A stretch of DNA of 64,000 nucleotides, from positions 52,765,000 through 52,828,999 of the forward strand of contig CM074185.1 in assembly GCA_037179385.1 (NCBI GenBank), in the 5' to 3' direction. This DNA comes from Holothuria scabra. Its lineage: Eukaryota; Echinodermata; Holothuroidea; Aspidochirotida; Holothuriidae. Every line of letters starts with the position of its first letter. Position 1 is the stretch's first letter. The translations under genes and the position numbers were made by a program. Of the stretch, positions 1 to 10,135 are shown in pieces. The notes under the pieces were generated by a model, which was not told the DNA's origin, made no database searches, and saw only the letters and a program-made list of their open reading frames with translations.

Positions 1-9
1 GGCAATCGC

Positions 10-105
10 CAAAGAGTCTGGTGTGGTATAGTCACATTCGGTATGGTAAAGTTTGGTATTGCATGATATAGTTTGGCATGGCAGATGGTGAATGGGATAT
101 GATTT
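10..105. repeat. degenerate GGTATGGTATAGT repeat
   Basis: Loosely repeated words such as GGTATGGTA, GTATAGT and TTGGCATGG over about 90 bp. The array is cut by the window edge, so its true extent is unknown. Confidence 0.5.
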
Positions 106-899
106 TTCGTTTCGTTTCCTTTTTTTTTCTAAATTGCAATGCATAAACTTGTTTTTATGTAATGAAGTGCAGAAAAAAAATTGATGTACATATCAAAACA
201 GAGAAACAAAACCAGATGAATCTTAAAGCTCTTTCAGTTCTGTCCAATCCATAGGTTCCCATTTAAAAATAATAATAACTGCAAAACATCATGCAACTAG
301 GTACGTATACTGGTATATAGAAAGTGCAACGATGAACCGTAAGGTTAAAGATCCTAATATAAAAGAAGCAGATTAAGCAAGAATAAAGTAAATAGATGGG
401 TTTTTTAAATACTTAACATATTGATACTAGAGAATTCCGAAATTTAGTTTCCAGAAAATTCCAGAGGTGTACAAAATAATTTCTCTCTTCAGAGTGGCAA
501 AGATGTTCGTGTGACAGGTTGTATCAGAATATTTGTTCTCCTTGTAGGATAGCTGTTATAAGTAATGTTTGGATAGAAAAATGAATATAATGAGAAGATT
601 TGTCTTTGAAGTCTCCATACAGGAAGATGCCTAACTGGTGTTCACAGTGACCCGTATGAAAATAAGGAAATGTGTGGGTCTAGGGACTAGGGTGAAACAT
701 TTGAAAATAACCGGAGAGCCAGCTTGTGGAGAACATAGAGATTTTCAGAGTAAGTTTGGGAAGAATTGCCCCATAGTAAAATACTAGAGAGTTATAAATA
801 GTTAAAATTTTTTGCTGTGAAGAAGAAACATTCATCTGTTCATCAGACCAAACATCTTACAAACAATAGATGTATGAGATATGAGACTGGTATGGGTTA

Positions 900-1132
900 T
901 GAGAAGAGTAAGTTAGATTGATGGAGTTAGATGAAGAGTTATTTAGATGGATGTAGTAAGATGAAAAGAGTTTCATTGATGAAATTAGATGACGTCATTT
1001 CGGTGTTTAGATGGATGTAGGTAGATGAAAAGTGAGTTAGACTGATGAGGTTTAGATGAAGAGTTTATTATATGGGTGAAGTTACATGAAGACTTAGATG
1101 GATGAAGTTTAATGCAAAGTTAGTTAGATGGA
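900..1132. repeat. degenerate TTAGATGGATGAAGT-type tandem repeat
   Basis: Successive imperfect copies of words like TTAGATGGATG and GATGAAGAGTTA recur about every 15-35 bases. This is a diverged minisatellite with no coding frame. The rest of 1-1600 shows nothing recognisable. Confidence 0.6.
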
Positions 1133-1605
1133 GTTCTACGGCTCAGTTTCTGTTAGGTCGTGCCGGCCAAGGCTTCTTTAATCGGTTGTGGTTCACCAAC
1201 TCCTTTCCCCTATGAGATATGGTAAGATGTAATATGAAATCTTGTCAAATTTTATCGTAACTCACCTTGCGATGTACATAGCGTTTCCATTTGCGGATTC
1301 GGAATTGGGGTGAGAACCTCAAGGGATCTCACATGCAAAACCCCTGCTCATCAAATCATTGTAACAATATGTGTGATTCTCATTGCAACTACGCCCATCC
1401 AATATCAAACATTGATGTTGTGAAAAGATAGGATGGGGTTTACTGAGCTTCTCATTTGCATATTATTTGTTCTGCAGATACATGTAGGGTATAAGTCACG
1501 TTAAAGGAATAAGATTCCCGCGTGAATTTTACAGCGCCTCAAATAAAAGTGAATATTTTTTTTTTCACACGCAGTTCAAACCACACCCCTAAAGATTGTT
1601 CATAA

Positions 1606-2190
1606 CTTAAAGGGGAAGTTTAAACAAGAATTTAATTTTCATATGTGAAAGAGGAACAAAATCTACACAGTGTGATGAAAGTTCCATTCAAATCGGACAT
1701 GTATTTCTTGAGATATAAGTAAATGAAGTCAGTAGATTTGTGTTCAAAAGTGAGTTTGAGGGCAGCAGAACTTTTATCACTTACTCACATTGACAAGGAA
1801 TGCATTGTCTCCCTTTGTTCAATCAGACTGTTGTGTTGACCTTGAAGTTAATAGAAGAATGACCTCCCTGTGGGGAATGCAAAGTTTGTCTGTGAAATTC
1901 TCATGCCACTTATATGCAATCACATTTTAATAATATGGGATCGTTGAGGAGAAAATCCAGTATAAAGGTTAAAGAAAAACAAAAGACTGCCCATTAAATG
2001 TGGGGATGTGATGTCATATGTGCTTGCTTCAAGTTCACTTTTTGTTGAAAATGTGAAAACTTTACCTGTTCATATCTTGAGAACCACACATCGGATTTCA
2101 ATGCAAATTTCACAAAAATGCTTAGAATAAGCACCTCTGTAACATACTAAATCCTGTTGTGACCTTAAACCCTTCTTTTAAAGATATTCC
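1606..2190 (+). repeat. dispersed ~580-bp repeat, copy 1
   Basis: Begins near TTAAAGGGGAAGTTTAA and runs to about TTCTTTTAAAGATATTCCCG. It is close, I estimate near 90% identical by eye with small indels, to the reverse complement of 61362-61939. Shared stretches include CTACACAGTGTG, GACCTCCCTGTG, ATGTGGGGATG and CTTGAGAACCAC. No terminal repeats were resolved and no protein family is recognised. It is probably a non-autonomous mobile element. A weaker relative of its first 80 bases may lie at 56040-56100. Confidence 0.85.
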
Positions 2191-2782
2191 CGTTTAAAGA
2201 GGGTCTATCTTTGTCAAAAACAGACCTTCGGTTGCTTCAATGTTCCAAAATGTTACGTAGGCTAATAAAGGCAGATTGCTTCCAAAATCTGAAAATCATT
2301 AATTCGACGTCAAAACTTCACACCAGTTAATCACTGAAAACGCCTTATGTTCGTTTGAGAATGAGCTTCAAAATATTAAGAGGCAAAAATTTTGCAGCTT
2401 AAGAAGTATGTGAATATTCCATTTGGGTGTGAACATTGTAAAAAATATAGGCCTATATGGTGCTCAATTACTCTGCCGGTATGCCATCACAGGTTTCCCA
2501 TAATGATATGTCTTGCTGTGGGTTGCATATTTTCTTTCAAAAGTCATAACTTTAAAGTGAAACATGCTACTGAGGTGAAACTTTCACCAACAAAGAGAAT
2601 AAAGTGCCTTGATTTTTGTAGCTCCTGAAATTTGTCTTCTAAATATATGTTTAAATGTAGAGCTGATAAAATAAAGGGTAACGGGGATAGCCCGATATTC
2701 ATAAGGTTTCTCTCTTCATAAGTTTAATTGTTCATAGTCTTTTTTACTCATAAATATTAAAGTTAAATGGGTCCGTTATTCA

Positions 2783-4353
2783 CATAGGCGTACGAGACGG
2801 GGGGCAGGGGGAGCAGATTGCCCCCCCCCCCGCCCCAAATTTTCTCAAGACCTAAAATTCGGGCAGGGATCTGGAAAAGGTGATGACACAGAAAACTCCT
2901 AGGTGCGCCCGAATTCCTTCAAACACTTGGCCGAAAAGATAATTAAAATGCATCATAGTCACGGTACAATTTTCATGAAAACTCTAAAAGATACCAAAAT
3001 TCGCGACACATTCGGGCAGCTTATGAAAAAAACAATTTATCGTCAGCCTCACTTCATATTCTTGCTCAAACCTTTGCCCGAAATGACACAATATTCGGGC
3101 AAAAGTTGCAAAAAAGTTCTGGGTAAATAGTTTGTTCTAAAGCAATTCATGGTTGTCATTGTCTGCAGCGGGCACTAAAGCCAGCGAATACAGAGTATAA
3201 TATGTTTTTGCCTTTTTAGCATACGTTTTCGCCACAGCACAATTTTTGTTCACAAAACATTCCAATTTGTATTTGTTCATAGGCGTAGGTCCCGGGGGAT
3301 GGGGATATATCCCCCATTATTTGACTAGGGGGGAGGTGGTCAATGTAATCATCCCCCAGTGTTCAGTCTACAGATACGTGTTCTATTACTGACAAGTAAG
3401 CTATATTTATTCTCCCCTCATGATTAACATGACTCACGTTGTTCACCTACGTGTGTAATATAATGCTGTCTATGTAGGCTACGTTACATCAGAAGGTTTA
3501 CAAACTTTTTACATCATTTTCAAAACGTTTCGAGCCATGAAAGTCACATACTTATAAGTTTCTGTCATTTAAACTGGGTAGTCACTTGTCTCCCATCTTC
3601 GCTGCAATACTCCAGATCGGTCCCATATAATTCGTTTAACCTTGGCGGGCTTCTACCGAAGACGTGCCTGCCCGATGGAGAGGAATTACACTGTGCAGGC
3701 TAGTTGTTTTAACCGCAATCGTCACACCTGCGCCCAAGGTTACCAAGAGATGCGACCGTTTGGCTGTACCGCTTTGCTGTACCAAATGATAGCTTCATAA
3801 ATTTTGAGAAGATCACTTATACACATGTAATGGTAGTTCGAACTCAAATTTTTGTTACCGAGGATAACCCTGAGTTGATACTGCCTTTTAAACTTAACGG
3901 TACATCGTTGCTCTAGAATTGTTCAATTTCAGTCCTCCAGTGCAACATGATAAAGAGTTTGGTGCTAAAAAGAGCCTTTCCTAAGCGTATAAACGTGTCA
4001 GTACCCTACAACATTACCTCTGTATTTTACCCCTTAAAGCCGTCTTCCTGGGGCCTCTGAGGCGTTAAAACGCAGGGGCTTCCGGGGGCTTCTGTTTTCT
4101 GACCTTTTGTAGATTTGCTCATTTTTGGTGAAAATTTTATTGGAAACGAAAGTTCAAAATATCTTTGATTCTGCTTATAAGCCTGGGAAAGGCCATTTCC
4201 GGCTGTCTGAGGGGTTGCGATTTTTCAAAATTTTCTGTACGCTCCGCGCCAACTGATGGTGGCGATCCGCTTAGATAGTCTTTCGGGCAGAATTACATTT
4301 TTCGGGCAGAGAATCCTCTGTCCCCCAAACTGAAATGCTCCCGTACGCCTATG
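2783..4353. mobile_element. hAT-like non-autonomous DNA transposon, 1571 bp, 8-bp TSD
   Basis: The ends are inverted repeats, CATAGGCGTACG at the left and CGTACGCCTATG at the right. They are flanked by identical 8-bp duplications, GTTATTCA at 2775-2782 and 4354-4361. An 8-bp duplication with (C/T)A-G-GGCGTA ends fits the hAT superfamily. The interior has G and C runs near the left end, FGQ-like translated fragments with no family match, and near the right end the shared AACTGATGGTGGCGATCCGC core. A second element end (CATAGGCGTAGGTCCCGGGG at 3278) suggests a nested insertion. No transposase frame is seen, so it must have been mobilised in trans. Confidence 0.85.
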
Positions 4354-5109
4354 GTTATTCATAAGGTTCGCTATTTATAATCGTTAATGAGGTTCTTTGT
4401 TCATAAAAGAAGAAACGGTTCCTTATTCATGAACTATAGATTCTCTATTCATAATTCAGGAAAAGCTTCAATTCTCACAATTGAAAATAAGGTAAACTAT
4501 TCAGAATCCTCCAAAATTACCTGAAATCGACTCTTTGTTTTGCAGTTCTGGCACTGCAAGTTGCAGAGAAAAGTAATGTTTTAACTTTGCCGTTTCTTAT
4601 CTAGTCAGGAACACAACGCTTACACGAAAGAAGTTAACCCAAATATACAGTCATGCTCCATGTTATTAATTTACCATTCATGCAATGTTAATGATATAAC
4701 CTTGTGAATATTTCAGACATTATAAACTTTTTGTTATTTAATTCGTCTAGAAATGAACTGTGTCTTTTCAGCTGTGACACAATTTTACTTGAACTCATTT
4801 TCATTGCACCACATTTGGGTAATGTGGCGATCAATTTAAATAGGTGCCCTTTGAAAAAATGAAAAGCTACATTCCCTCTGAAATGGGAGATAGAAAGAGT
4901 GAAAAAAACTGATTTTGTTCGCCCCCATAACATTATGCATGTGCTCCTCAAGGACTGTGATATATCTTAAGTGAATTTTGAGCTCCTTTTCGGAAATTCT
5001 AAAAACGCTGTTAGTTCCCACTTAAACAGAATTTTCGTATTAAACAGATAACTTTTATTCTTGCAGTCTGGTGTAAATTATTTGTTGCGTCCTTATGGAA
5101 CGCCGTTTT

Positions 5110-5425
5110 AAGATTTATTCAGGAAGCTCAGATATCTCAAATTGATTTCAGATAATCTGAAACAGAATTCGAAATATCGTCAATTTAATTTGAGATATCC
5201 AAAAAACAATTCAAGATTTCTGAAAGAGAATAAGAGATATTTAAATTGAACTTGAAATGTCTGAAATAGAATTGGAGTACCTGAAGTGGAATTCGAGATA
5301 TCTGAAACTGAATTAGAAATATCTGAAATGCGATATCTGTGAAATTGCTCTAGAGATATCCGAAATAGAATAAGAGATATCTAAAACTATACTCGAGATA
5401 ACTGAAAAAGATATTACAATTTGAA
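5110..5425. repeat. diverged tandem repeat, GAGATATCTGAAAT-type, unit ~27 bp
   Basis: About a dozen imperfect units built on GAATTCGAGATATCTGAAAT recur about every 26-28 bases. Units contain GATATC and GAATTC palindromic words. Units differ by several substitutions each, so the array is old. It abuts the (TA)n and Penelope-like cluster. Confidence 0.75.
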
Positions 5426-5435
5426 TCTGAACATT

Positions 5436-5459
5436 TATATATATATATATATGTATATA
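5436..5459. repeat. (TA)n microsatellite
   Basis: Short TA tract at the left border of the first Penelope-like inverted-repeat unit. Confidence 0.9.
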
Positions 5460-5522
5460 GATAAATAAATAAATTCCACCGTACAACTCAAAAGTTCTCT
5501 TCGTGTTTCCAGAAGGATACAT

Positions 5523-5850
5523 AGTAAAACAAATCGAAAACACTTACTAAATACTTCCAACAGAAAAAGTAAACTAACGGAGAAAACTATACAACGTTTC
5601 GAACAGGTCAACTGTCCAACAAAAAGAAATATTTTGGAAACACCAACTCCACACGTTTGCACCAAAAGGGATTAAAATTCGAAAAAGCCACAGTTCATAG
5701 CCGTTTTTTGTATTTTTATTTTTACATGGGCTGGTAATTCAGTTTACTTGACGAAGGATAGTTGACCTGTTCGAAACGTTGTATAGTTTTCTCCGTTAAT
5801 TTACTTTTTCTGTTGGAAGTATTTAGTAAGTGTTTTCGATTTGTTTTACT
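5523..5850. mobile_element. Penelope-like element flanks: inverted ~95-bp arms
   Basis: The arm at 5523-5617 is the near-identical reverse complement of 5756-5850; both contain TTCGAAACGTTGTATAGT and end in TTTGTTTTACT. A 138-bp spacer separates them. Inverted pseudo-LTRs are a known arrangement in Penelope-like elements, and the TTCGAAACGTT word is typical of their ribozyme-bearing flanks. The strict hammerhead core is not intact here (TTGACGA instead of CTGANGA before the + copy). The arms sit between (TA)n tracts. Confidence 0.65.
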
Positions 5851-5861
5851 CTATATATAAT

Positions 5862-5864
<3 letters not shown>

Positions 5865-5920
<56 letters not shown>
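5865..5920. repeat. (TA)n microsatellite
   Basis: Uninterrupted TA tract of about 28 units that joins directly onto Penelope-like coding sequence. Translated IYIY runs here are artefacts. Confidence 0.95.
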
Positions 5921-5921
<1 letters not shown>

Positions 5922-5923
<2 letters not shown>

Positions 5924-6190
5924 ACTTAGAACGTCATGAAAAAGAAACCGAGCTCTCCAAATACGTTTGGTCCCTTAAGAGGAGCGGCCAGGCTTTTACA
6001 ATTCGTTGGCACATATTAGCACAGTCAAACACACATAGAACTCCATCTGGCTTTTGTAACCTTTGTCAAGATGAAAAACTTGCTATAGTCGATCACCGTT
6101 CCCTCAACCTCTTGAACAAAAGATCGGAGATTCTATCACAATGCCGCCATCACCACACACGCAAGAAAGTTACTCAAGCGGGCAATGGTT
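5922..6190 (+). pseudogene. Penelope-like element, C-terminal GIY-YIG-linked coding remnant (family A)
   Basis: The open frame after the TA tract reads HEKETELSKYVWSLKRSG, then [40 protein letters not shown]. The spacing ETxLSxxxWxLK ... I.W.I ... CNLC..EK ... LN.RSE..S.CRH is the hallmark of the region after the GIY-YIG nuclease core in Penelope-like retroelements. The reverse transcriptase and the GIY-YIG core itself are missing, cut off at the TA tract, so this is a 5'-truncated dead copy. The frame opens from the microsatellite and has no start of its own. About 190 bp of unrecognised, probably non-coding tail follow before the next TA tract. Confidence 0.8.
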
Positions 6191-6380
6191 AAAAACCCAG
6201 AACGGCGAAGGCTTGTGTTCATTGTTAACCGAGATCCCCTGACGATCGCATTGATTTGTGAGAAACTTAAAGTAGGGTTTTGTTTGCTTTTACAGCATAA
6301 ATACATGGTCGATATCTGCTCTTCTGCTTGCAGAATTGAGCACTCTGTCCAGTCTTGTTTTTTGGGCAATTATTTGTATT

Positions 6381-6523
<143 letters not shown>

Positions 6524-6571
6524 GAACCAAATGGAAGAGCATCTCACTAGTAAAAACATATAACAAATAGT

Positions 6572-6757
6572 AAAAACTGGTTAAACAAGAGCATATATTT
6601 AGCTTTCAGGACCACCGGCCCCTTCCTCAGAAACGTGTTTAGACAACTAAAAGGCAAAACGAAAAACAGACACTTTAAAACGGATGAAAGGCAAAAAGCA
6701 CTTACTAGAAATCTAAAAACAAACCCAACCCAACGCAAAAGATAAAATGTAAAAACG
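6572..6757 (-). repeat. Penelope-like inverted flank (pseudo-LTR), minus-oriented arm
   Basis: Reverse complement of 7319-7505 with few differences by eye. Together they bracket a GIY-YIG coding remnant. On the minus strand the arm holds CTGAGGA, a short hairpin, then GAAAGC...GCTC, the same ribozyme-like string as in the other arm. Confidence 0.85.
6583..6645 (-). ncRNA. candidate hammerhead-ribozyme-like motif, second copy
   Basis: The minus-strand copy in the left arm preserves CTGAGGA, the AGGGGCC...GGTCCT hairpin, GAAAGC and GCTC unchanged from the plus copy. The helix I weakness is the same. Confidence 0.5.
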
Positions 6758-6774
6758 ATAAAATGTAAAAAATG

Positions 6775-7240
6775 TTGAGACCCTTTCGGTAGACACAATC
6801 CAAATTCCAAATCCACTCCCTCTCCTTTATATCCAAAAGATTATCCCTATCCGAATTACGAGGAGAATGCACTACATCTAAAATTTGAAAATAGAATTTG
6901 GTAGGGGAATGTGCCTTGAGATGCTTGTAAAGCTCTGTGCATTGTTTAAAATCAGAACCACCTTTAACACATTTTGAAAAATCTGAGCATTCATACGGTT
7001 TCTTAAGTTATTGGTTTGACCCACATACTGATAATTACAAGTCGGACAAAAGATACAATAAATAGCCACTTTAGCTTCACAAGAAGTATTAAAATTTCTG
7101 CACTTGAACTTCCTACCAGAAGAAGAACTGACAATAAAATTATTACAAATAAGCCGACCGCACAACTGCCAGGGTTTGGTCTTGTTCTTATTACAAGGTG
7201 CGCAGACGGTTTTAACTGTCAAGCCAAAAAACGACGTGTT
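6775..7240 (-). pseudogene. Penelope-like element GIY-YIG endonuclease remnant (family B)
   Basis: The minus-strand frame contains a Cys-rich lead (CAPCNKNK, GRKFKCRNFN) and then IYCIFCPTCNYQYVGQTNNL followed by RNRMN, the GIY-YIG nuclease core with the CxxCxxxYVGQT(x)nLRxRMN signature of Penelope-like retroelements. In the first ~345 bases one frame carries this. A frameshift near 6990 moves the downstream part (AHIFQN...KGGSDFKQC, HSPRNSDRDNLLDIKERE, IWNLDCV) to another frame. The reverse transcriptase domain is absent between this segment and the upstream arm. The GIY-YIG nuclease would nick target DNA for target-primed reverse transcription; this copy cannot act. Confidence 0.88.
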
Positions 7241-7318
7241 CGTAGACTGTAGCCGCCTTCTTATCCCCTTTTATGTCTCCTGCTTCTACTTAGCTTTTAT
7301 CTCCTTTGTTAGGGTCCT

Positions 7319-7505
7319 AGTTTTTACATTTTATCTTTTGCGTTGGGTTGGGTTTGTTTTTAGATTTCTAGTAAGTGCTTTTTGCCTTTCATCCGTTTTA
7401 TAGTGTCTGTTTTTAGTTTTACCTTTTAGTTGTCTAAACACGTTTCTGAGGAAGGGGCCGGTGGTCCTGAAAGCTAAATATATGCTCTTGTTTAACCAGT
7501 TTTAA
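7319..7505 (+). repeat. Penelope-like inverted flank (pseudo-LTR), plus-oriented arm
   Basis: Counterpart of 6572-6757 in the opposite orientation. It runs from TTTTTACATTTTATCTTTTG to CTTGTTTAACCAGTTTT. The pair encloses about 560 bp containing the family B nuclease remnant. Confidence 0.85.
7435..7494 (+). ncRNA. candidate hammerhead-ribozyme-like motif
   Basis: Core strings in the right order: CTGAGGA (7446-7452), a helix II candidate closed by AGGG/TCCT, GAAA (7469-7472), a 3-bp helix III AGC/GCT around a 9-nt loop, then T-C as the predicted cleavage site after 7487. TAAACA (7435-7440) can pair with TGTTTA (7489-7494) as a distal helix I. The bases next to the core in helix I do not pair (T opposite T), so activity is uncertain. 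Penelope-like elements are known to carry minimal hammerheads in their flanks. The same string occurs inverted at about 6583-6645. Confidence 0.5.
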
Positions 7506-7547
7506 CTTTTTGGTTTATGTTTTTAATGGTGTGGTGCTTTTCTATTT

Positions 7548-7928
<381 letters not shown>

Positions 7929-8184
7929 TCAGGTCGCTTGTACTTTCCTCTCCGTAACATTGTTAAGCTTTCCATTATACTGTCGATAAGGAATCTAGGA
8001 GGTTCGAAACGTTCAGTTTGTACATATTCTGTATTTTGTTACTATTTGCTTTTTGTTCATCTATAAAGCACGGGATTACAGAATGTACCATCGTTTTCGT
8101 TTTTCTTGGTTGGTGGCAGAGGCATTGCTCTTTTTCTGCTTATTTTGTGTATTTATTTTCCACCAACGCACGGACTTCACCATG

Positions 8185-8185
<1 letters not shown>
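7929..8185 (+). mobile_element. Penelope-like 3' flank after family C
   Basis: AT-rich flank with GGTTCGAAACGTTCAGTTTG (7993-8012), the same TTCGAAACGTT signature as the 5.5-5.8 kb arms. A CTGTCGA upstream resembles the hammerhead CTGANGA but has T for the invariant A. It ends at a further (TA)n tract. Confidence 0.55.

Positions 8186-8268
<83 letters not shown>
8186..8268. repeat. (TA)n microsatellite
   Basis: TA run of about 41 units at the right border of the cluster. Confidence 0.95.
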
Positions 8269-8272
<4 letters not shown>

Positions 8273-8515
8273 ATACATATAAGGAAAGGTGGAAAACAGA
8301 GTGTGCATAGAGATCCAACGAATGATTTATTGAAACAGAAATTTTCGGCTTTGTCAACTGTGTTAAACCGTTACATACAAACAAGTTAGAGTTGAATGCG
8401 TACAATACCGCGTAAGCTTGCCGTGGTTATGATTTGCGCGCTTTATATTAATTACTATGCGAGAACGTGCGTTCTTTGTAACTGCGTACTTTTCGATCAT
8501 CATCATTAAGACGTC
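8269..8515 (-). mobile_element. unclassified retroelement flank next to (TA)n
   Basis: On the minus strand this reads from a GATGATGATCGAAAAGTACG word through GTTGACAAAGCCGAAAATTT and AATAAATCATTCGTTGGATC, ending at the TA tract. It looks like another retroelement 3' flank with a polyadenylation-like AATAAA, but no protein frame supports a family. Confidence 0.4.
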
Positions 8516-10000
8516 ACTTTACAACTTTACAAACTTATTTTAATATTACGCCGTAATGAAATTGACAAAATGTTCAGCTAGTATGGTCTTTTCCATTTAC
8601 ACATTAATAAAAACACTGATGTAAGATACCATTCTTCTGAATTCTTTCAATAAGTTCGCGCAATCGCATGTTATTTTTAGAAATTCTTTGAATCAAAAGA
8701 AGTCCTTGAATAGTACCGATATCAGCAGCGGCGGAACCGTGGAGGGTAGGGCGGTCAGCCCTAATGAAAAAATGTGGGGCTAAGATACTTTGAACTCCAA
8801 TATTTGCAAAGTGCGGCTTCCAAAAGTGGTACAGCTTAGAACCATTGTGGACTTCCTTTTTCATACACCAGAAGTTGCCAAGGTAAAAAATTTCCTTCCC
8901 AACTGATAGTGGAGCTCCGCTGAGATAGTCTTGATGGCACTTAGTCCCCTCTCAATATTTTTCCGTTCCAGTGCGCCTGACTAATACAACCTATCAGGAA
9001 AACTCCCTGCACCTATCAGCATTTTGAAGAACCACCTATATGTCAGATCATTCCAAAAGGACCTTCCCATTGCAAGACACCATATTACCACGCAGTGCTA
9101 AACGTGGCCAAAGACACGTTTACATCTTCAATATACAACCCCCGCGGAAGTATTCGCAATGGTTATTGTAAGGCAACTGTACACTTGCGTCGTAATATGA
9201 TACGAAAAAGCATAGAATATTTCGAGCGAACTTTAGCCAAAACAGCTGTCTTAAGTTTTTATTCATTATGTGGTGTTGTGTTACATTTTAATTTATATGC
9301 ATTAGCATACACGGTTGTTACGCAATAAGTGGATATCAATTCTTGTTTAGGAAGCCGTGTCCTCTGCAAAAGTACCTGTAACAACTAGTTTGGGGTGCGT
9401 TTAAGGGAACTTTCCATGTCGAGGTTGACTTGACGAAAGATTTTTAGAATAGAGGCCAAAAAAGGAGGTTCCCCCTTTTATAAATATCGTAATTTTTGCC
9501 AAGCACCAAAGTGCCACACATTTCATCTTTTAAAAAGTCCCGTACATTTGAAGCCGGGTCATATTGAAGACTTTAAAAATGGAACCTTCCCACGGACTTC
9601 CGATACACAATGACAGAGAAATTAACGTGTAAAAATGGCTTTCCAAGATGGCCGCCATGAAGCTAGCTATGATTTGCATGATTTGACGACGAGTCTGAAA
9701 TATTTTAAACGAACTTGAAACTAGTGAATAGGAAACAATATCATATTCCTGCGATAAGTTCTCTGATTATGAACTGTACTTTGCATCATATGTAAATATT
9801 TCAACTACCTTGCAAAATCGGCTGATTTGAACTATGGTACTTAAGCAATTTCAAACTTCCACAAACAAAATATAGCAGACAGCCATCTTGCTACGCCTAT
9901 ACACTCACACGTACTGCTATATCCGTGTATAAAGGAAGTCCGTGAACCTACTGCACCTGTGCGGAATTTTCCCCAGTTGCATCTTGCTGGCATGTTTTCA
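8516..10000. other. mostly unrecognised; hAT-core fragment at ~8720-8960
   Basis: The stretch 8890-8935 reads AACTGATAGTGGAGCTCCGC, matching the core seen near 4250 and 25565, so a decayed hAT-family copy lies here. The 77-codon frame at 9095-9328 has no recognised features. The rest shows nothing. Confidence 0.5.
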
Positions 10001-10002
10001 CT

Positions 10003-10135
10003 TCTCTATTCTTATGCTGAACACCAAAAACTATTGTTCCATTTTTAAGTCTGCTGTATGACCCATCCGGGAGTAAACCTCCGACGTCTCGGCTGAAAGA
10101 CGAATGCCCTTACCAAGGGGGTTGGAAGCACCACA
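10003..10135 (-). mobile_element. tRNA-derived SINE (copy 3)
   Basis: On the minus strand, a tRNA-like head (TAAGGGCATTCGTCTTTCAG, then a decayed B box GGAGGTTTACTCC) is followed by GGTCATACAGCAGACTTAAA and a tail with GTGTTCAGCATAAG. The same order (B box, GGGTCA, GACTTTnAAAnTGGAA, CAGCAT(A/T)AG) occurs in the copies near 37.1 and 37.9 kb. Confidence 0.65.

Noticed and set aside
2821..2834. C run, with similar G/C runs at 22508, 24136, 29634, 37170, 39061, 53521 and 63491
   Set aside because: As isolated features they are homopolymers at or near element ends; only noted where they help define an element.
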